NCBI GenBank assembly: GCA_963989245.1
Contig: OZ022346.1
Span: forward strand, 49,446,443-49,510,442
DNA length: 64,000 nucleotides
Direction: 5' to 3'
DNA from: Nansenia antarctica
Taxonomy: Eukaryota; Chordata; Actinopteri; Argentiniformes; Microstomatidae
The notes under the pieces are model-generated. The model was not told where the DNA came from and made no database searches. It saw only the letters and a program-made list of their open reading frames with translations. Position 1 is the stretch's first letter. Each line of letters begins with the position of its first letter. This document shows, piece after piece, positions 20,901 to 32,672 of this stretch. Both the position numbers and the translations under genes were made by a program.

Positions 20901-23900
20901 AGTTAACTACAACACTACTTTACATTGTTACCTAGTTAACTACAACACTACTTTACATTGTTACCTAGTTAACTAGAACACTACTTTACATTGTTACCTA
21001 GTTAACTAGAACACTACTTTACATTGTTACCTAGTTAACTAGAACACCACTTTACATTGTTACCTAGTTAACTACAACACTCCTTTACATTGTTACCTAG
21101 TTAACTAGAACACCACTTTACATTGTTACCTAGTTAACTACAACACTACTTTACATTGTTACCTAGTTAACTACAACACTACTTTACATTGTTACCTAGT
21201 TAACTAGAACACTACTTTACATTGTTACCTAGTTAACTAGAACACTACTTTACATTGTTACCTAGTTAACTAGAACACTACTTTACCTTGTTACCTAGTT
21301 AACTAGAACACTACTTTACATTGTTACCTAGTTAACTAGAACACTACTTTACATTGTTACCTAGTTAACTAGAACACCACTTTACATTGTTACCTAGTTA
21401 ACTAGAACACTACTTTACATTGTTACCTAGTTAACTAGAACACCACTTTACATTGTTACCTAGTTAACTAGAACACTACTTTACATTGTTACCTAGTTAA
21501 CTAGAACACTACTTTACATTGTTACCTAGTTAACTAGAACACTACTTTACATTGTTACCTAGTTAACTAGAACACTACTTTACCTTGTTACCTAGTTAAC
21601 TAGAACACCACTTTACATTGTTACCTAGTTAACTACAACACTCCTTTACATTGTTACCTAGTTAACTAGAACACCACTTTACATTGTTACCTAGTTAACT
21701 ACAACACTACTTTACATTGTTACCTAGTTAACTACAACACTACTTTACATTGTTACCTAGTTAACTAGAACACTACTTTACATTGTTACCTAGTTAACTA
21801 CAACACTACTTTACATTGTTACCTAGTTAACTAGAACACTACTTTACATTGTTACCTAGTTAACTAGAACACTACTTTACATTGTTACCTAGTTAACTAG
21901 AACACTACTTTACATTGTTACCTAGTTAACTAGAACACTACTTTACATTGTTACCTAGTTAACTAGAACACTACTTTACCTTGTTACCTAGTTTACTAGA
22001 ACACCACTTTACATTGTTACCTAGTTAACTACAACACTCCTTTACATTGTTACCTAGTTAACTAGAACACCACTTTACATTGTTACCTAGTTAACTACAA
22101 CACTACTTTACATTGTTACCTAGTTAACTACAACACTACTTTACATTGTTACCTAGTTAACTAGAACACTACTTTACATTGTTACCTAGTTAACTAGAAC
22201 ACCACTTTACATTGTTACCTAGTTAACTACAACACTCCTTTACATTGTTACCTAGTTAACTAGAACACCACTTTACATTGTTACCTAGTTAACTAGAACA
22301 CTACTTTACATTGTTACCTAGTTAACTAGAACACTACTTTACCTTGTTACCTAGTTAACTAGAACACCACTTTACATTGTTACCTAGTTAACTACAACAC
22401 TCCTTTACATTGTTACCTAGTTAACTAGAACACCACTTTACATTGTTACCTAGTTAACTACAACACTCCTTTACATTGTTACCTAGTTAACTAGAACACC
22501 ACTTTACATTGTTACCTAGTTAACTACAACACTACTTTACATTGTTACCTAGTTAACTACAACACTACTTTACATTGTTACCTAGTTAACTAGAACACTA
22601 CTTTACATTGTTACCTAGTTAACTAGAACACTACTTTACATTGTTACCTAGTTAACTAGAACACTACTTTACATTGTTACCTAGTTAACTAGAACACTAC
22701 TTTACATTGTTACCTAGTTAACTAGAACACTACTTTACATTGTTACCTAGTTAACTAGAACACTACTTTACCTTGTTACCTAGTTAACTAGAACACTACT
22801 TTACATTGTTACCTAGTTAACTACAACACTACTTTACATTGTTACCTAGTTAACTAGAACACTACTTTACATTGTTACCTAGTTAACTAGAACACTACTT
22901 TACATTGTTACCTAGTTAACTACAACACTACTTTACATTGTTACCTAGTTAACTACAACACTACTTTACATTGTTACCTAGTTAACTAGAACACTACTTT
23001 ACATTGTTACCTAGTTAACTAGAACACTACTTTACATTGTTACCTAGTTAACTAGAACACTACTTTACATTGTTACCTAGTTAACTAGAACACCACTTTA
23101 CATTGTTACCTAGTTAACTACAACACTCCTTTACATTGTTACCTAGTTAACTAGAACACCACTTTACATTGTTACCTAGTTAACTACAACACTACTTTAC
23201 ATTGTTACCTAGTTAACTACAACACTACTTTACATTGTTACCTAGTTAACTAGAACACTACTTTACATTGTTATCTAGTTAACTAGAACACTACTTTACA
23301 TTGTTACCTAGTTAACTAGAACACTACTTTACCTTGTTACCTAGTTAACTAGAACACTACTTTACATTGTTACCTAGTTAACTAGAACACTACTTTACAT
23401 TGTTACCTAGTTAACTAGAACACCACTTTACATTGTTACCTAGTTAACTAGAACACTACTTTACATTGTTACCTAGTTAACTAGAACACCACTTTACATT
23501 GTTACCTAGTTAACTAGAACACTACTTTACATTGTTACCTAGTTAACTAGAACACTACTTTACATTGTTACCTAGTTAACTAGAACACTACTTTACATTG
23601 TTACCTAGTTAACTAGAACACTACTTTACCTTGTTACCTAGTTAACTAGAACACCACTTTACATTGTTACCTAGTTAACTACAACACTCCTTTACATTGT
23701 TACCTAGTTAACTAGAACACCACTTTACATTGTTACCTAGTTAACTACAACACTACTTTACATTGTTACCTAGTTAACTACAACACTACTTTACATTGTT
23801 ACCTAGTTAACTAGAACACTACTTTACATTGTTACCTAGTTAACTACAACACTACTTTACATTGTTACCTAGTTAACTAGAACACTACTTTACATTGTTA

Positions 23901-26111
23901 CCTAGTTAACTAGAACACTACTTTACATTGTTACCTAGTTAACTAGAACACTACTTTACATTGTTACCTAGTTAACTAGAACACTACTTTACATTGTTAC
24001 CTAGTTAACTAGAACACTACTTTACCTTGTTACCTAGTTTACTAGAACACCACTTTACATTGTTACCTAGTTAACTACAACACTCCTTTACATTGTTACC
24101 TAGTTAACTAGAACACCACTTTACATTGTTACCTAGTTAACTACAACACTACTTTACATTGTTACCTAGTTAACTACAACACTACTTTACATTGTTACCT
24201 AGTTAACTAGAACACTACTTTACATTGTTACCTAGTTAACTAGAACACCACTTTACATTGTTACCTAGTTAACTACAACACTCCTTTACATTGTTACCTA
24301 GTTAACTAGAACACCACTTTACATTGTTACCTAGTTAACTACAACACTACTTTACATTGTTACCTAGTTAACTACAACACTACTTTACATTGTTACCTAG
24401 TTAACTAGAACACTACTTTACATTGTTACCTAGTTAACTAGAACACTACTTTACATTGTTACCTAGTTAACTAGAACACCACTTTACATTGTTACCTAGT
24501 TAACTAGAACACTACTTTACATTGTTACCTAGTTAACTAGAACACTACTTTACATTGTTACCTAGTTAACTAGAACACTACTTTACCTTGTTACCTAGTT
24601 AACTAGAACACTACTTTACATTGTTACCTAGTTAACTAGAACACTACTTTACATTGTTACCTAGTTAACTAGAACACTACTTTACATTGTTACCTAGTTA
24701 ACTAGAACACTACTTTACATTGTTACCTAGTTAACTAGAACACTACTTTACATTGTTACCTAGTTAACTAGAACACTACTTTACATTGTTACCTAGTTAA
24801 CTACAACACTACTTTACATTGTTACCTAGTTAACTACAACACTACTTTACATTGTTACCTAGTTAACTAGAACACTACTTTACATTGTTACCTAGTTAAC
24901 TAGAACACTACTTTACATTGTTACCTAGTTAACTACAACACTACTTTACATTGTTACCTAGTTAACTAGAACACTACTTTACATTGTTACCTAGTTAACT
25001 AGAACACTACTTTACATTGTTACCTAGTTAACTACAACACTACTTTACATTGTTACCTAGTTAACTAGAACACCACTTTACATTGTTACCTAGTTAACTA
25101 GAACACTACTTTACATTGTTACCTAGTTAACTAGAACACTACTTTACATTGTTACCTAGTTAACTAGAACACTACTTTACATTTTTACCTAGGTAACTAC
25201 AACACTACTTTACATTGTTACCTAGTTAACTAGAACACCACTTTACATTGTTACCTAGTTAACTACAACACTACTTTACATTGTTACCTAGTTAACTAGA
25301 ACACCACTTTACATTGTTACCTAGTTAACTAGAACACTACGTTACATTGTTACCTAGTTAACTACAACACTACTTTACATTGTTACCTAGTTAACTAGAA
25401 CACTACTTTACATTGTTACCTAGTTAACTAGAACACTACTTTACATTGTTACCTAGTTAACTAGAACACTACTTTAGATTGTTACCTAGTTAACTAGAAC
25501 ACTACTTTGCATTGTTACCTAGTTAACTAGAACACTACTTTACCTTGTTACCTAGTTAACTAGAACACCACTTTACATTGTTACCTAGTTAACTAGAACA
25601 CTACTTTACATTTTTACCTAGGTAACTACAACACTACTTTACATTGTTACCTAGTTAACTAGAACACCACTTTACATTGTTACCTAGTTAACTACAACAC
25701 TACTTTACATTGTTACCTAGTTAACTAGAACACCACTTTACATTGTTACCTAGTTAACTACAACACTACTTTACATTGTTACCTAGTTAACTACAACACT
25801 ACTTTACATTGTTACCTAGTTAACTACAACACTCCTTTACATTGTTACCTAGTTAACTAGAACACCACTTTACATTGTTACCTAGTTAACTACAACACTA
25901 CTTTACATTGTTACCTAGTTAACTAGAACACTACTTTACATTGTTACCTAGTTAACTAGAACACTACTTTACATTGTTACCTAGTTAACTACAACACTAC
26001 TTTACATTGTTACCTAGTTAACTAGAACACTACTTTACATTGTTACCTAGTTAACTAGAACACTACTTTACATTGTTACCTAGTTAACTAGAACACTACT
26101 TTACATTGTTA
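14994..26111. repeat. 11.1-kb tandem array of a 33-bp satellite (about 337 copies)
   Basis: Each monomer runs ...GTTACCTAGTTAACTAG then AACACTACTTTACATT. The register is exact: the same base of the monomer is found at 15021 and at 26109, a distance of 11088 bp, or 336 x 33, so there is no net insertion or deletion. Variants are few and recurrent: AGAAC or ACAAC, CACTACT or CACCACT, CACTCCT, ACCTTG for ACATTG, and rare AGACC and AGATAAC. Monomers with AGAAC contain the 12-bp perfect palindrome CTAGTTAACTAG; ACAAC monomers break it. Every frame contains stops, so the array is non-coding. It starts at a truncated LINE and ends at TE-derived DNA. Confidence 0.99.
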
Positions 26112-26355
26112 GCAGGCTCACAAAACAAGCTGTGTTAGTTGACTAGCGATGTGTACATTTTTCGAAAGAAAAGTCAAAGCATTAGAACGTGTCACATTTT
26201 CCAACAATCAATTACTTAAATTAGCCTTTGATTATGTTCGGGCCCGCCATCTAGTGGCTCAAATGTTTTTGGGCCTGAGGCCAAACTTAGTTGCCGACCC
26301 CTGCTCTAGAGTGTTTAACTATACAGCAGACATGATAAACACACACGTGTGTGGC

Positions 26356-26391
<36 letters not shown>

Positions 26392-26475
26392 CGTGTGTGT
26401 GTGTGTGTGTGGTGTGTGTGTGTGGTGTGTGTGTGTGTGGCGTGTGTGAGTGACTTAACTGTTGTGTTATTTCAG
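26112..26475. other. Transposon remnant and (GT)n before the stabilin exons
   Basis: Positions 26160-26320 look like a DNA-transposon end (GGGCCTGAGGCC, then AGTTGCCGACCCCTGCTCTA). A GT microsatellite with GGC interruptions runs from 26347 to 26450. The 130-codon frame over this region crosses the microsatellite and only its last part is a real exon. Confidence 0.5.
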
Positions 26476-26874
26476 GGCACTACTAAACTACTGGAGCTGG
26501 TCCGTAACCATATCATTGCATCGACCAAGGTAGGTGTGTGAGTGTGTATGGGTCAGGATATGCTTGTGTGTCTGAAAGAAAATCTCTATATTTGTAAAAG
26601 ACAAATCAATCAATCAATTCATCAATCAAGTCAGTCACAAAAAAAAACCTTACTGACATTGTGGATTGTCTTTCATATTTCTGGTGTTTTGGTTGCTAAG
26701 TGACACTCGTCCTCTCTCTTTTTGAAGCTGGAGGTGTATTACGCTGTGTCAAGCCCGCGCATAGTGACCATGGCCAATCAGGTCCTCTCCTTCAACGTGA
26801 CAGAAACTGTAAGTCATCTAACCTCACCACACTGGGAGATGCCCCAGTCCTCTGGTGATATACAGTAGCTGTGT

Positions 26875-26925
26875 CTGACTGTCTGTCTGTCTGTCTGTCT
26901 GACTGACTGACTGTCTGTCTGTCTA
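26875..26925. repeat. (CTGT)n microsatellite
   Basis: Tetranucleotide run in the intron between the second and third stabilin exons. Confidence 0.9.
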
Positions 26926-27091
26926 CCCCACACAGGGCCAGATCCTGGTCAATGGGATTGCCGTGCTCGAGGCCGAAGTGGAGGCCAAGAACGGACGTCT
27001 CTATTCGCTGGACGGAGTTCTGACCCCGCCCTCCATCGAGCCCATTCTGCCCCACAGGTGTGATGTCTCCCAGCCGAGCGTTTACAAGGTG

Positions 27092-27665
27092 AGTCTGAGA
27101 GACAGACAGGTCTTCTCTGAGACACAGACAGGCCTTCTATGACAGACAGATAGGCCTTAATAATAATAATAATAATAATAATTCATTGTATTTATATAAC
27201 GCTTTTCCGGGGCTCAAAGACACTCGCCTTGTGGCAGTCTGAGAGACAGACAGGCCTTCTCTGAGAGACAGACAGGCCTTGTGTGAGTCTGAGAGACAGA
27301 CAGGCCTTCTCTGAGAGACAGACAGGCCTCGTGTGAGTCTGAGAGACAGACAGGCCTTGTGCGAGTCTGAGAGACAGACAGGCCTTGTGTGAGTCTGAGA
27401 GACAGACAGGCCTTCTCTGAGAGATAGACAGGCCTTCTCTGAGAGATAGACAGTCCTTGTGAGAGTCAGACAGACAGGCCTTATGTGAATCTGAGAGACA
27501 GACAGGCCTTGTGCGAGTCTGAGAGACAGACAGGCCTTGTGTGAGTCTGAGAGACAGACAGGCCTTCTCTGAGAGATAGACAGGCCTTCTCTGAGAGATA
27601 GACAGTCCTTGTGAGAGTCAGACAGACAGGCCTTATGTGAATCTGAGAGACAGACAGGCCTCGTG
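27092..27665. repeat. About 28-bp minisatellite in stabilin intron
   Basis: Repeated GAGAGACAGACAGGCCTT blocks separated by TCTCT or GTGTGAGTCT variants. The array is interrupted at 27161-27235 by a (TAA)n run and a short LINE 3' end (TATATAACGCTTTTCC) similar to the tail at 13150-13180. Longer blocks are also repeated within the array. Confidence 0.9.
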
Positions 27666-27905
27666 TCAGGCTGTCGTCGTTTGCCAGGTCATCGCTGTGT
27701 CGTCTTCGTCTTGTATCGTTTAGTATTGTGTGTGTTTTGCGTGGGACCCCAGGAAGGTAACAGCTAACGGGCTAATCCACATAAAGACAAACACAAACGG
27801 CCGCTCCTCTCTCCCCTCTCTCTCTCCCCTCTCTCTCTCCCCTCTCCCCTCCCACCCCAGGGTCCGTGTGGCAGCTGTCTGAAAAAGTCCTACTGTCCAG
27901 CCGGA

Positions 27906-27946
27906 GTGAATGAATGAACGAATGAATGAATGATGAATGAATGAAT
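27906..27946. repeat. (GAAT)n tail of the minus-strand LINE
   Basis: GAATGAATGAAC-type repeats that form the 3' tail of the LINE at 27947-29890, read on the minus strand. It starts directly at the stabilin exon donor. Confidence 0.85.
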
Positions 27947-29890
27947 GGTCTTTATTGTCATTGCTATAGTACAGGTACCAAACAACGAAATTTAGGAGGG
28001 GTGGCTCCCCTGGTGCTAGGAAAGAAGAAGGGAAGGAGCTGGTTTACATAAATAAAGGCTATGTACACAATCCACTGTACTATACTGCACAGATAGTCAA
28101 CTAGGGTTGTCATATTGCACAATAGTATTTTTTCACGTTATTTAAAGTGTCACAGTTTGCAGGCTTGAAATGTACATGTTTGTGCCTCAGCACTACACCT
28201 GATTTTTTCAGTCCAGCAGCTGCCATACAATCCGTCCAGACTGTCCAGGGCCCAGAACTTAGGTCTTTGCTGTGTTCAGGGCCTGGACGGCCCTGTGGTA
28301 GAAGCAGTTCTTCAGTCTGTTTGTCTTAGCGGCCAGGGTCCTGAACCTCCTTTTCGAGGGCAGCCTGGTAAAGTGTACGTGCCCAGGGTGGGTCGGGTCC
28401 CTGGAGATCTTTGAGGCCTTCCTGAGACAGCGTGTGTTGTACAGCTCTTCCAGAGAGGGGAGGGGGGCGCCGGTGATCTTCTGTGCTGTTCTCACTACTC
28501 TCTGTAGCGCATTTCTCTCCGCTGTTGTGCAGCTGGAGAACCAGTTGCAGATGCCGTAGGTGAGGATGCTCTCCACTGCGCCGCGGTAGAAGGCCACCAG
28601 TATCTCCTGCTTGTTGTGTTCCTTCCTGAGGCATCTCAGGGTGTATAGCCGCTGTTGTGCCCTCTTGATGGTGCCTTTTGTGTTGTCCTTCCAGGTCAGG
28701 TCATCCCGCATGTGATGTCCCAGGAATCGGAGGGTTGAGACTCTCTCCACGCTCTCTCCGTCGATGAGCAGGGGCTGGATCTCGGACTTTTTCCTCCTGA
28801 AGTCTACGATGAATTCCTGGGTCTTTGACTTGTTCAGCAGCAGGTTGTTAACCTTGCACAGCTTGCTCAGTTGCTCTACCTCATCCCTGTACGCCGCCTC
28901 GTCCCCCCACCGAGATACATCCCACCACGGTGGTGTTGTCTGCAAACTTTCTGGCCAGGTTCTGACAGTTCTGACAGTCTTAGTGGTGATGGGAGCACTT
29001 TTCCTCATGGTAGTGTATGCTGGGATCAGGAGGATTGACACATGGTCAGACATGCCTAGATGAGCTAGCGGTCTAGCCTTGTAAGCACGTTTGATGTTGG
29101 TATATACCTTATCCAGTGTTTTTTCTCCTCTTGTTGCACATTTAACTTGCTGATAGAACTTGGGTAGTACTGCCTTCAGGTCGACATGATTGAAGTCTCC
29201 TGCTATAATGTGAACTGCCTGTGGGTCTACGCTTTGTTGACCACTGATGACGTCATATAGCCGCGCCAATGCTAAGCTACCGTATGCATTCGGTGCAATG
29301 TAAACGCTTGTAATATACACTGCATTGAATTCCCTCGGTAGGTAAGTGGGTCGGCATTTAACAGTCAAGTATTCCAGGTTTGGGGAACTGTGGCTACTTA
29401 CAGTTTTCGTGTTTAAGCACCAGCTATCCTTCGTAGATATAATGATCCCACCTCCGCGAGTCTTACCGCTAAGCAGTGTGCGGTCCTTACGGTGTAGAGT
29501 GCGGCCTTCCAGGCTAATCGCGGAGTCCAGGATAGTGTCATTTAGCCAGGTTTCAGTGAGAATAATCACACAGCTATCTCCCACGATGTTATTTTTGGCA
29601 ACCTGTAGTCTCAATTCATCCATCTTATTAGTCAGGGACCTGACGTTGGATAGGAATATACTCGGCAAAGCTGGCTTGTCCGGGCTACGTCTCAGCCTGG
29701 CTAGCAGGCCTCCCCTGCAGCCCCGTCGTTGCTTGCGGTCCTTACGCCGACGTTTGCGCTTTAGTGTTGGGAGAGCGTAGTATTGTTCACCCGGCGACCG
29801 AGCAATGTCGAATGGGATTCCCTGCTGTTCCAAGAATTCCGTTGTTACAGTCCTCTCAACTTCTAGTAAGTCTAGTCTGCTGTAGGTACT
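27947..29890 (-). mobile_element. LINE with endonuclease and internally deleted RT
   Basis: On the minus strand the body encodes an apurinic-type endonuclease (SIFLSNVRSLTNKMDELRL, AGDFNHVD, MSDH). It then jumps at about residues 340-375 of the ORF to the RT thumb (NNLLLNKSKTQEFIVDFRRK). The RT fingers and palm with the catalytic YADD are missing, so this copy cannot move on its own. A short 3' UTR and (CATT)n tail follow. It resembles the L2/Rex group of fish LINEs by eye. Confidence 0.85.
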
Positions 29891-30010
29891 ATAGGTCTTA
29901 AAGAATTCGCTTCTTCGAGCGCCAGCCTTTATCCTGTTGGCCACAGGTTTACTCATCTGCCGGACTCCCAGATAGAGCAGCTTGGCTATGGGGAAGGCAC
30001 CGACAACCAT
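28259..30010 (-). CDS. Chimeric ORF: OPA3 N-terminus fused to LINE endonuclease
   Basis: A single open frame of 583 codons from ATG 30010. Residues 1-40 (MVVGAFPIAKLLYLGVRQ... ending RRSEFFKTY) match the first exon of OPA3, a mitochondrial protein whose N-terminus targets it to mitochondria. From about residue 41 the frame runs into a LINE ORF: a basic stretch (KRKRRRKDRKQRRG, about 83-96), an endonuclease domain (about 115-330) and an RT C-terminal part (about 375-583) with the RT core missing. OPA3 normally continues with a few more exon 1 codons (starting ICLPP), lost here. Two origins are possible: insertion of a LINE into OPA3 exon 1, or a chimera made during reverse transcription. There is no evidence that it is expressed. 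Confidence 0.75.
   Translation of the reverse strand: MVVGAFPIAKLLYLGVRQMSKPVANRIKAGARRSEFFKTYSTYSRLDLLEVERTVTTEFLEQQGIPFDIARSPGEQYYALPTLKRKRRRKDRKQRRGCRGGLLARLRRSPDKPALPSIFLSNVRSLTNKMDELRLQVAKNNIVGDSCVIILTETWLNDTILDSAISLEGRTLHRKDRTLLSGKTRGGGIIISTKDSWCLNTKTVSSHSSPNLEYLTVKCRPTYLPREFNAVYITSVYIAPNAYGSLALARLYDVISGQQSVDPQAVHIIAGDFNHVDLKAVLPKFYQQVKCATRGEKTLDKVYTNIKRAYKARPLAHLGMSDHVSILLIPAYTTMRKSAPITTKTVRTVRTWPESLQTTPPWWDVSRWGDEAAYRDEVEQLSKLCKVNNLLLNKSKTQEFIVDFRRKKSEIQPLLIDGESVERVSTLRFLGHHMRDDLTWKDNTKGTIKRAQQRLYTLRCLRKEHNKQEILVAFYRGAVESILTYGICNWFSSCTTAERNALQRVVRTAQKITGAPLPSLEELYNTRCLRKASKISRDPTHPGHVHFTRLPSKRRFRTLAAKTNRLKNCFYHRAVQALNTAKT
29891..30010 (-). pseudogene. opa3: OPA3 first coding exon, fragment (40 codons)
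   Basis: ATG GTT GTC GGT GCC opens the conserved OPA3 start. Forty codons match before the sequence diverges at the codon after KTY. The bases upstream (30011-30055) look like its 5' UTR. The second OPA3 exon was not found. The gene is broken here by the LINE that follows in frame. Confidence 0.8.
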
Positions 30011-30275
30011 CTTGGCGGAACTAGCTCTTACTGTAGCATTCCAGCCGGACTTAGTATAGACGGTGACTCCTTATTAATAACTGATGGTCAATGATGCAGT
30101 TTAACCTTTTATTTACACGCACCAAAAGCACCATAGACACACCATTAAGCTGTCTTTGTGGGACTTGTAGTGACGGATGAAATTCGACGTTGTGGTGGTC
30201 GTATCACTATTTTTTGCTCTGCAGACCTTGCACACTGCTGTTCTTTTCTTTCTACTATCATCCACAACATAGTCT

Positions 30276-30690
30276 TTGAATCCAAATTTAACATTTCTTG
30301 GTGTAGCTCCCAGCCTCCCTCCTTCGTTGATAGTTTCGTCCGTTGGTCTCCCTCTAGAGCGTGTGGAGCCGTCTCCACCCTTTACATACTGTGGGATGGA
30401 CTGCTTTGGCCCCTTTTACACCAAACAGGGACGAAGTGTACGCAAAAGATATGGCCTTCTCTTCACCTGCTTTTCCTCCAGAGCCATTCATATTGAAATG
30501 CTGGAGGACATGTCAACAGATACCTTTATAAATGGACTGCGCTGCTTCATTGCCATACGTGGTGCAGTACGTCAGATCAAATCTGACCAAGGAACCAACT
30601 TCCTGGGAGCCAAAAATGAACTGAAGGAAGCTCTTAAGGAAGTTGATAGTGACAGACTGGCTACCTTTCTCTCGGAGAATGGTTAGGCAG
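30276..30690 (+). mobile_element. BEL/Pao integrase fragment
   Basis: A plus-strand frame of 136 codons carries the BEL/Pao integrase core: YCGMDCFGPF (first catalytic D), RYGLLFTC, RAIHIEM, and SDQGTNFLGA (second D). It ends at a TAG before the glutamate of the triad. Upstream, the same domain is preceded by unrelated or frameshifted sequence. No LTR was identified, so this is a small relic. Confidence 0.85.
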
Positions 30691-30711
30691 CCGATTAGGT
30701 GTAACGGGACG

Positions 30712-32505
30712 TTTTGATTGATTGATTGAAAACTTTATTAGAAGATTTGCAGAAGTAGGTACATGAAAGTACATATTACATACAAGGTCAACTAACAGGA
30801 TAAAAACCCAAGAAAGCCACTGGCTTATTTCAATTGGGGTCCTTGATACTCAATTCATCGTTACATGTAAGACAGACAAAAAACTAGTACTATCTACAAG
30901 ATAATACAGACAAATAACTAGTACTATCTACAAGATAAACATACATCCAACATGGGAAGAACAATACAACAAAACATAAGGTATGTACAGCGGGTAGGAC
31001 AGGTGGGGACATACACCACAGGTGGGGGCGGGGGACAAAACACAAAGTATGTACAGTGGGTAGTTTGGGCAGGGGGACAGACATATAATATGTACAATGG
31101 GTAGTTCGGGCGGGGGGACAAAACAACAAGTATGTACAGTGTGTGGTCATGGTGGGGGGGGGGGGGGGGGGTACAAAAACACCAGTAGATTTAGGCGGGG
31201 GGGAGGGGGGGGGGGGGGCGACATAATAACATTGCGTTTGCTCAGAGTGTAGACCAGGTAGGGGGGTGGGACAAAACAACTAGTATGTGCAGAGTGTATT
31301 TCAGGTGGGGGGGGTGGGGGGGGGGGGGGGGGGGTGGGAGACATAACAACAAAACAACAAGAATATATAGAGGGTAGTCCAGGTGGGGGTGTAGTCTTTT
31401 AATTTGATTTTTGATTTAGAGGGTCCAGTTACGGATTGCAGCCTCCTGTAAATGTTTTTTGAGAGTGGTTTTGAAGGTGGGCAGTGTTTTGCACTCCTTT
31501 AAGATTATAGGAAGGGCGTTCCACATTTTTACTGCATAGTTTGCAAACGAGTTTAACCCCTTGTTTGTGGTGCAACGCGGTTGAACGTGGTTCGTGGAGC
31601 TTCCTCTGGTATTGTATGTGTGGACGTTGTTCACTTTTTGGAAGTATGTTGACAGGTACTTGGGTGTCTTTGTGGTGTAGCGTATCTTGAAGACCAGGCC
31701 CAGTGCAAGCTGCTGCACTCTGTCAACTACTCGTAGCCAATCAAGGCTAAAAAAATGAGCAGCGGTTAGATGTGTCCTAGGGTTGAGGCCTAGCAGAAGC
31801 CTAACCAGTTTATTTTGGGCTGTCTGGAGTCTTGTTTTTAGGGCCTTTGTGGTTCTATGGTACCATGATGTTACGGCATAGTCGAAGTGACATTGTATGA
31901 GAGCTCCTGATAGGGTCCTCAGTGTGTTTTTACTGACAAGTGAGGATATCCTGTACAAGAATCTAGTTCTATGGTTAACTTTTTTGATTACTTTTGCTGC
32001 CATTTTATCTCCGGAAAGATTTGCCTCTAAGATGGAGCCCAGGTATGTAATATCCTCTTTTCTTGTGATAGTAATGTTACCCACTTTTATATTGTAATTT
32101 ACAGCCTTTCTGAGTTTAGATGGGGATCCGTATAGGATGGTTTCAGTTTTACCTAGGTGTATTGATAGTTTATTGTCAGCTAGCCAGATGCAGATTCTAC
32201 TCAGTTCAGTGCTTAGCGCTTTTTCCACCTGCAATATGTCCCTGTCAGAGACCAGCAGAGCCGAGTCATCCGCGAGCAGGAACAAATTGCAATCACATGC
32301 TGATGACATGTCATTCACATATATTAGGAACAGTAAAGGTCCCAATATGCTTCCTTGTGGAACGCCGCAGGTCACTGGGAGGGGGGGGGGGACAGTGTTC
32401 CGTTCACACTAACCACCTGTTCCCTCCCCTCTAAGTAGGATTGCATCCAGCTCACCGATGTTCTATCGAACCCAATTGCTTTCAGTTTATCTAACAATAT
32501 GTGGT
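30712..32505 (-). mobile_element. 5'-truncated LINE with (GATT)n tail and G-rich 3' UTR
   Basis: Minus-strand LINE. The frame 32375-31416 (319 codons) begins at CGVPQGSILGPLLFLIYV, has the RT catalytic LADDSALLVSD, and ends with the conserved C-terminal region (SFANYAVKMWNALP). Upstream RT sequence (LDKLKAIGFDRTSVSWMQSYL) continues to about 32505 in another frame; the shift lies at the G run 32380-32391. The 3' UTR contains a G-rich tandem repeat and ends in a (GATT)n tail at 30712. A second copy of this 3' end is at 42241-42371. Jockey-type (CR1/L2) by resemblance. Confidence 0.88.
30950..31390 (-). repeat. G-rich minisatellite in the LINE 3' UTR
   Basis: Blocks of ACAAAACAACAAGTATGTAC followed by GTGGGTAGT and a run of 6-20 G are repeated about eight times with unit length near 50-60 bp. 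The plus strand could form G-quadruplexes; on the element strand the runs are C. Confidence 0.85.
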
Positions 32506-32672
32506 TTATTTATGTGGTTTATTATTTATTACGTACACACCTTTGAGAGGGGAGTGTCTAACCCAGGTTACCAGAACACTGTAAATGCACAATAGCTGTC
32601 TAACATAAGATAGTAGAAAACAACTGTGAATATATGTCTACTTGTAGAAAAAAATAGAAGACAATATATGGG

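Larger units (their letters stand above)
26476..27905 (+). pseudogene. Stabilin fragment: four exons of a FAS1 domain region
   Basis: Stabilins are large scavenger receptors with alternating EGF-like and fasciclin (FAS1) domains. Four plus-strand exons in phase 0 are seen: 26476-26529, 26728-26808, 26936-27088 and 27861-27905. The first three encode the end of a FAS1 domain (LLELVRNHIIAS; VVTMANQVL-like VTMANQVLSFNVTE; VEAKNGRLYSLDGVLTPPS; PILPHRC). The fourth starts the following Cys-rich segment (GPCGSCLKKSYCPAG). Junctions are AG/GT throughout; the last donor, GTGAATG, merges into a GAAT repeat. No exon before or after was found, although a stabilin has more than 60, so this is a fragment. 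STAB1 and STAB2 could not be told apart. Called a pseudogene because both sides are lost to repeats. Confidence 0.8.

Noticed and set aside
14994..26111. CRISPR-like array
   Set aside because: Repeats are contiguous with no unique spacers and the host is a vertebrate; this is a satellite.
14994..26111. AID target array next to AICDA
   Set aside because: The monomer contains several WRC trinucleotides (AAC, TAC), but the main variants are not C-to-T at those sites, so there is no mutational signature of AID.
31147..31344. Proline-rich frame
   Set aside because: Translation of the C runs in the LINE 3' UTR minisatellite.
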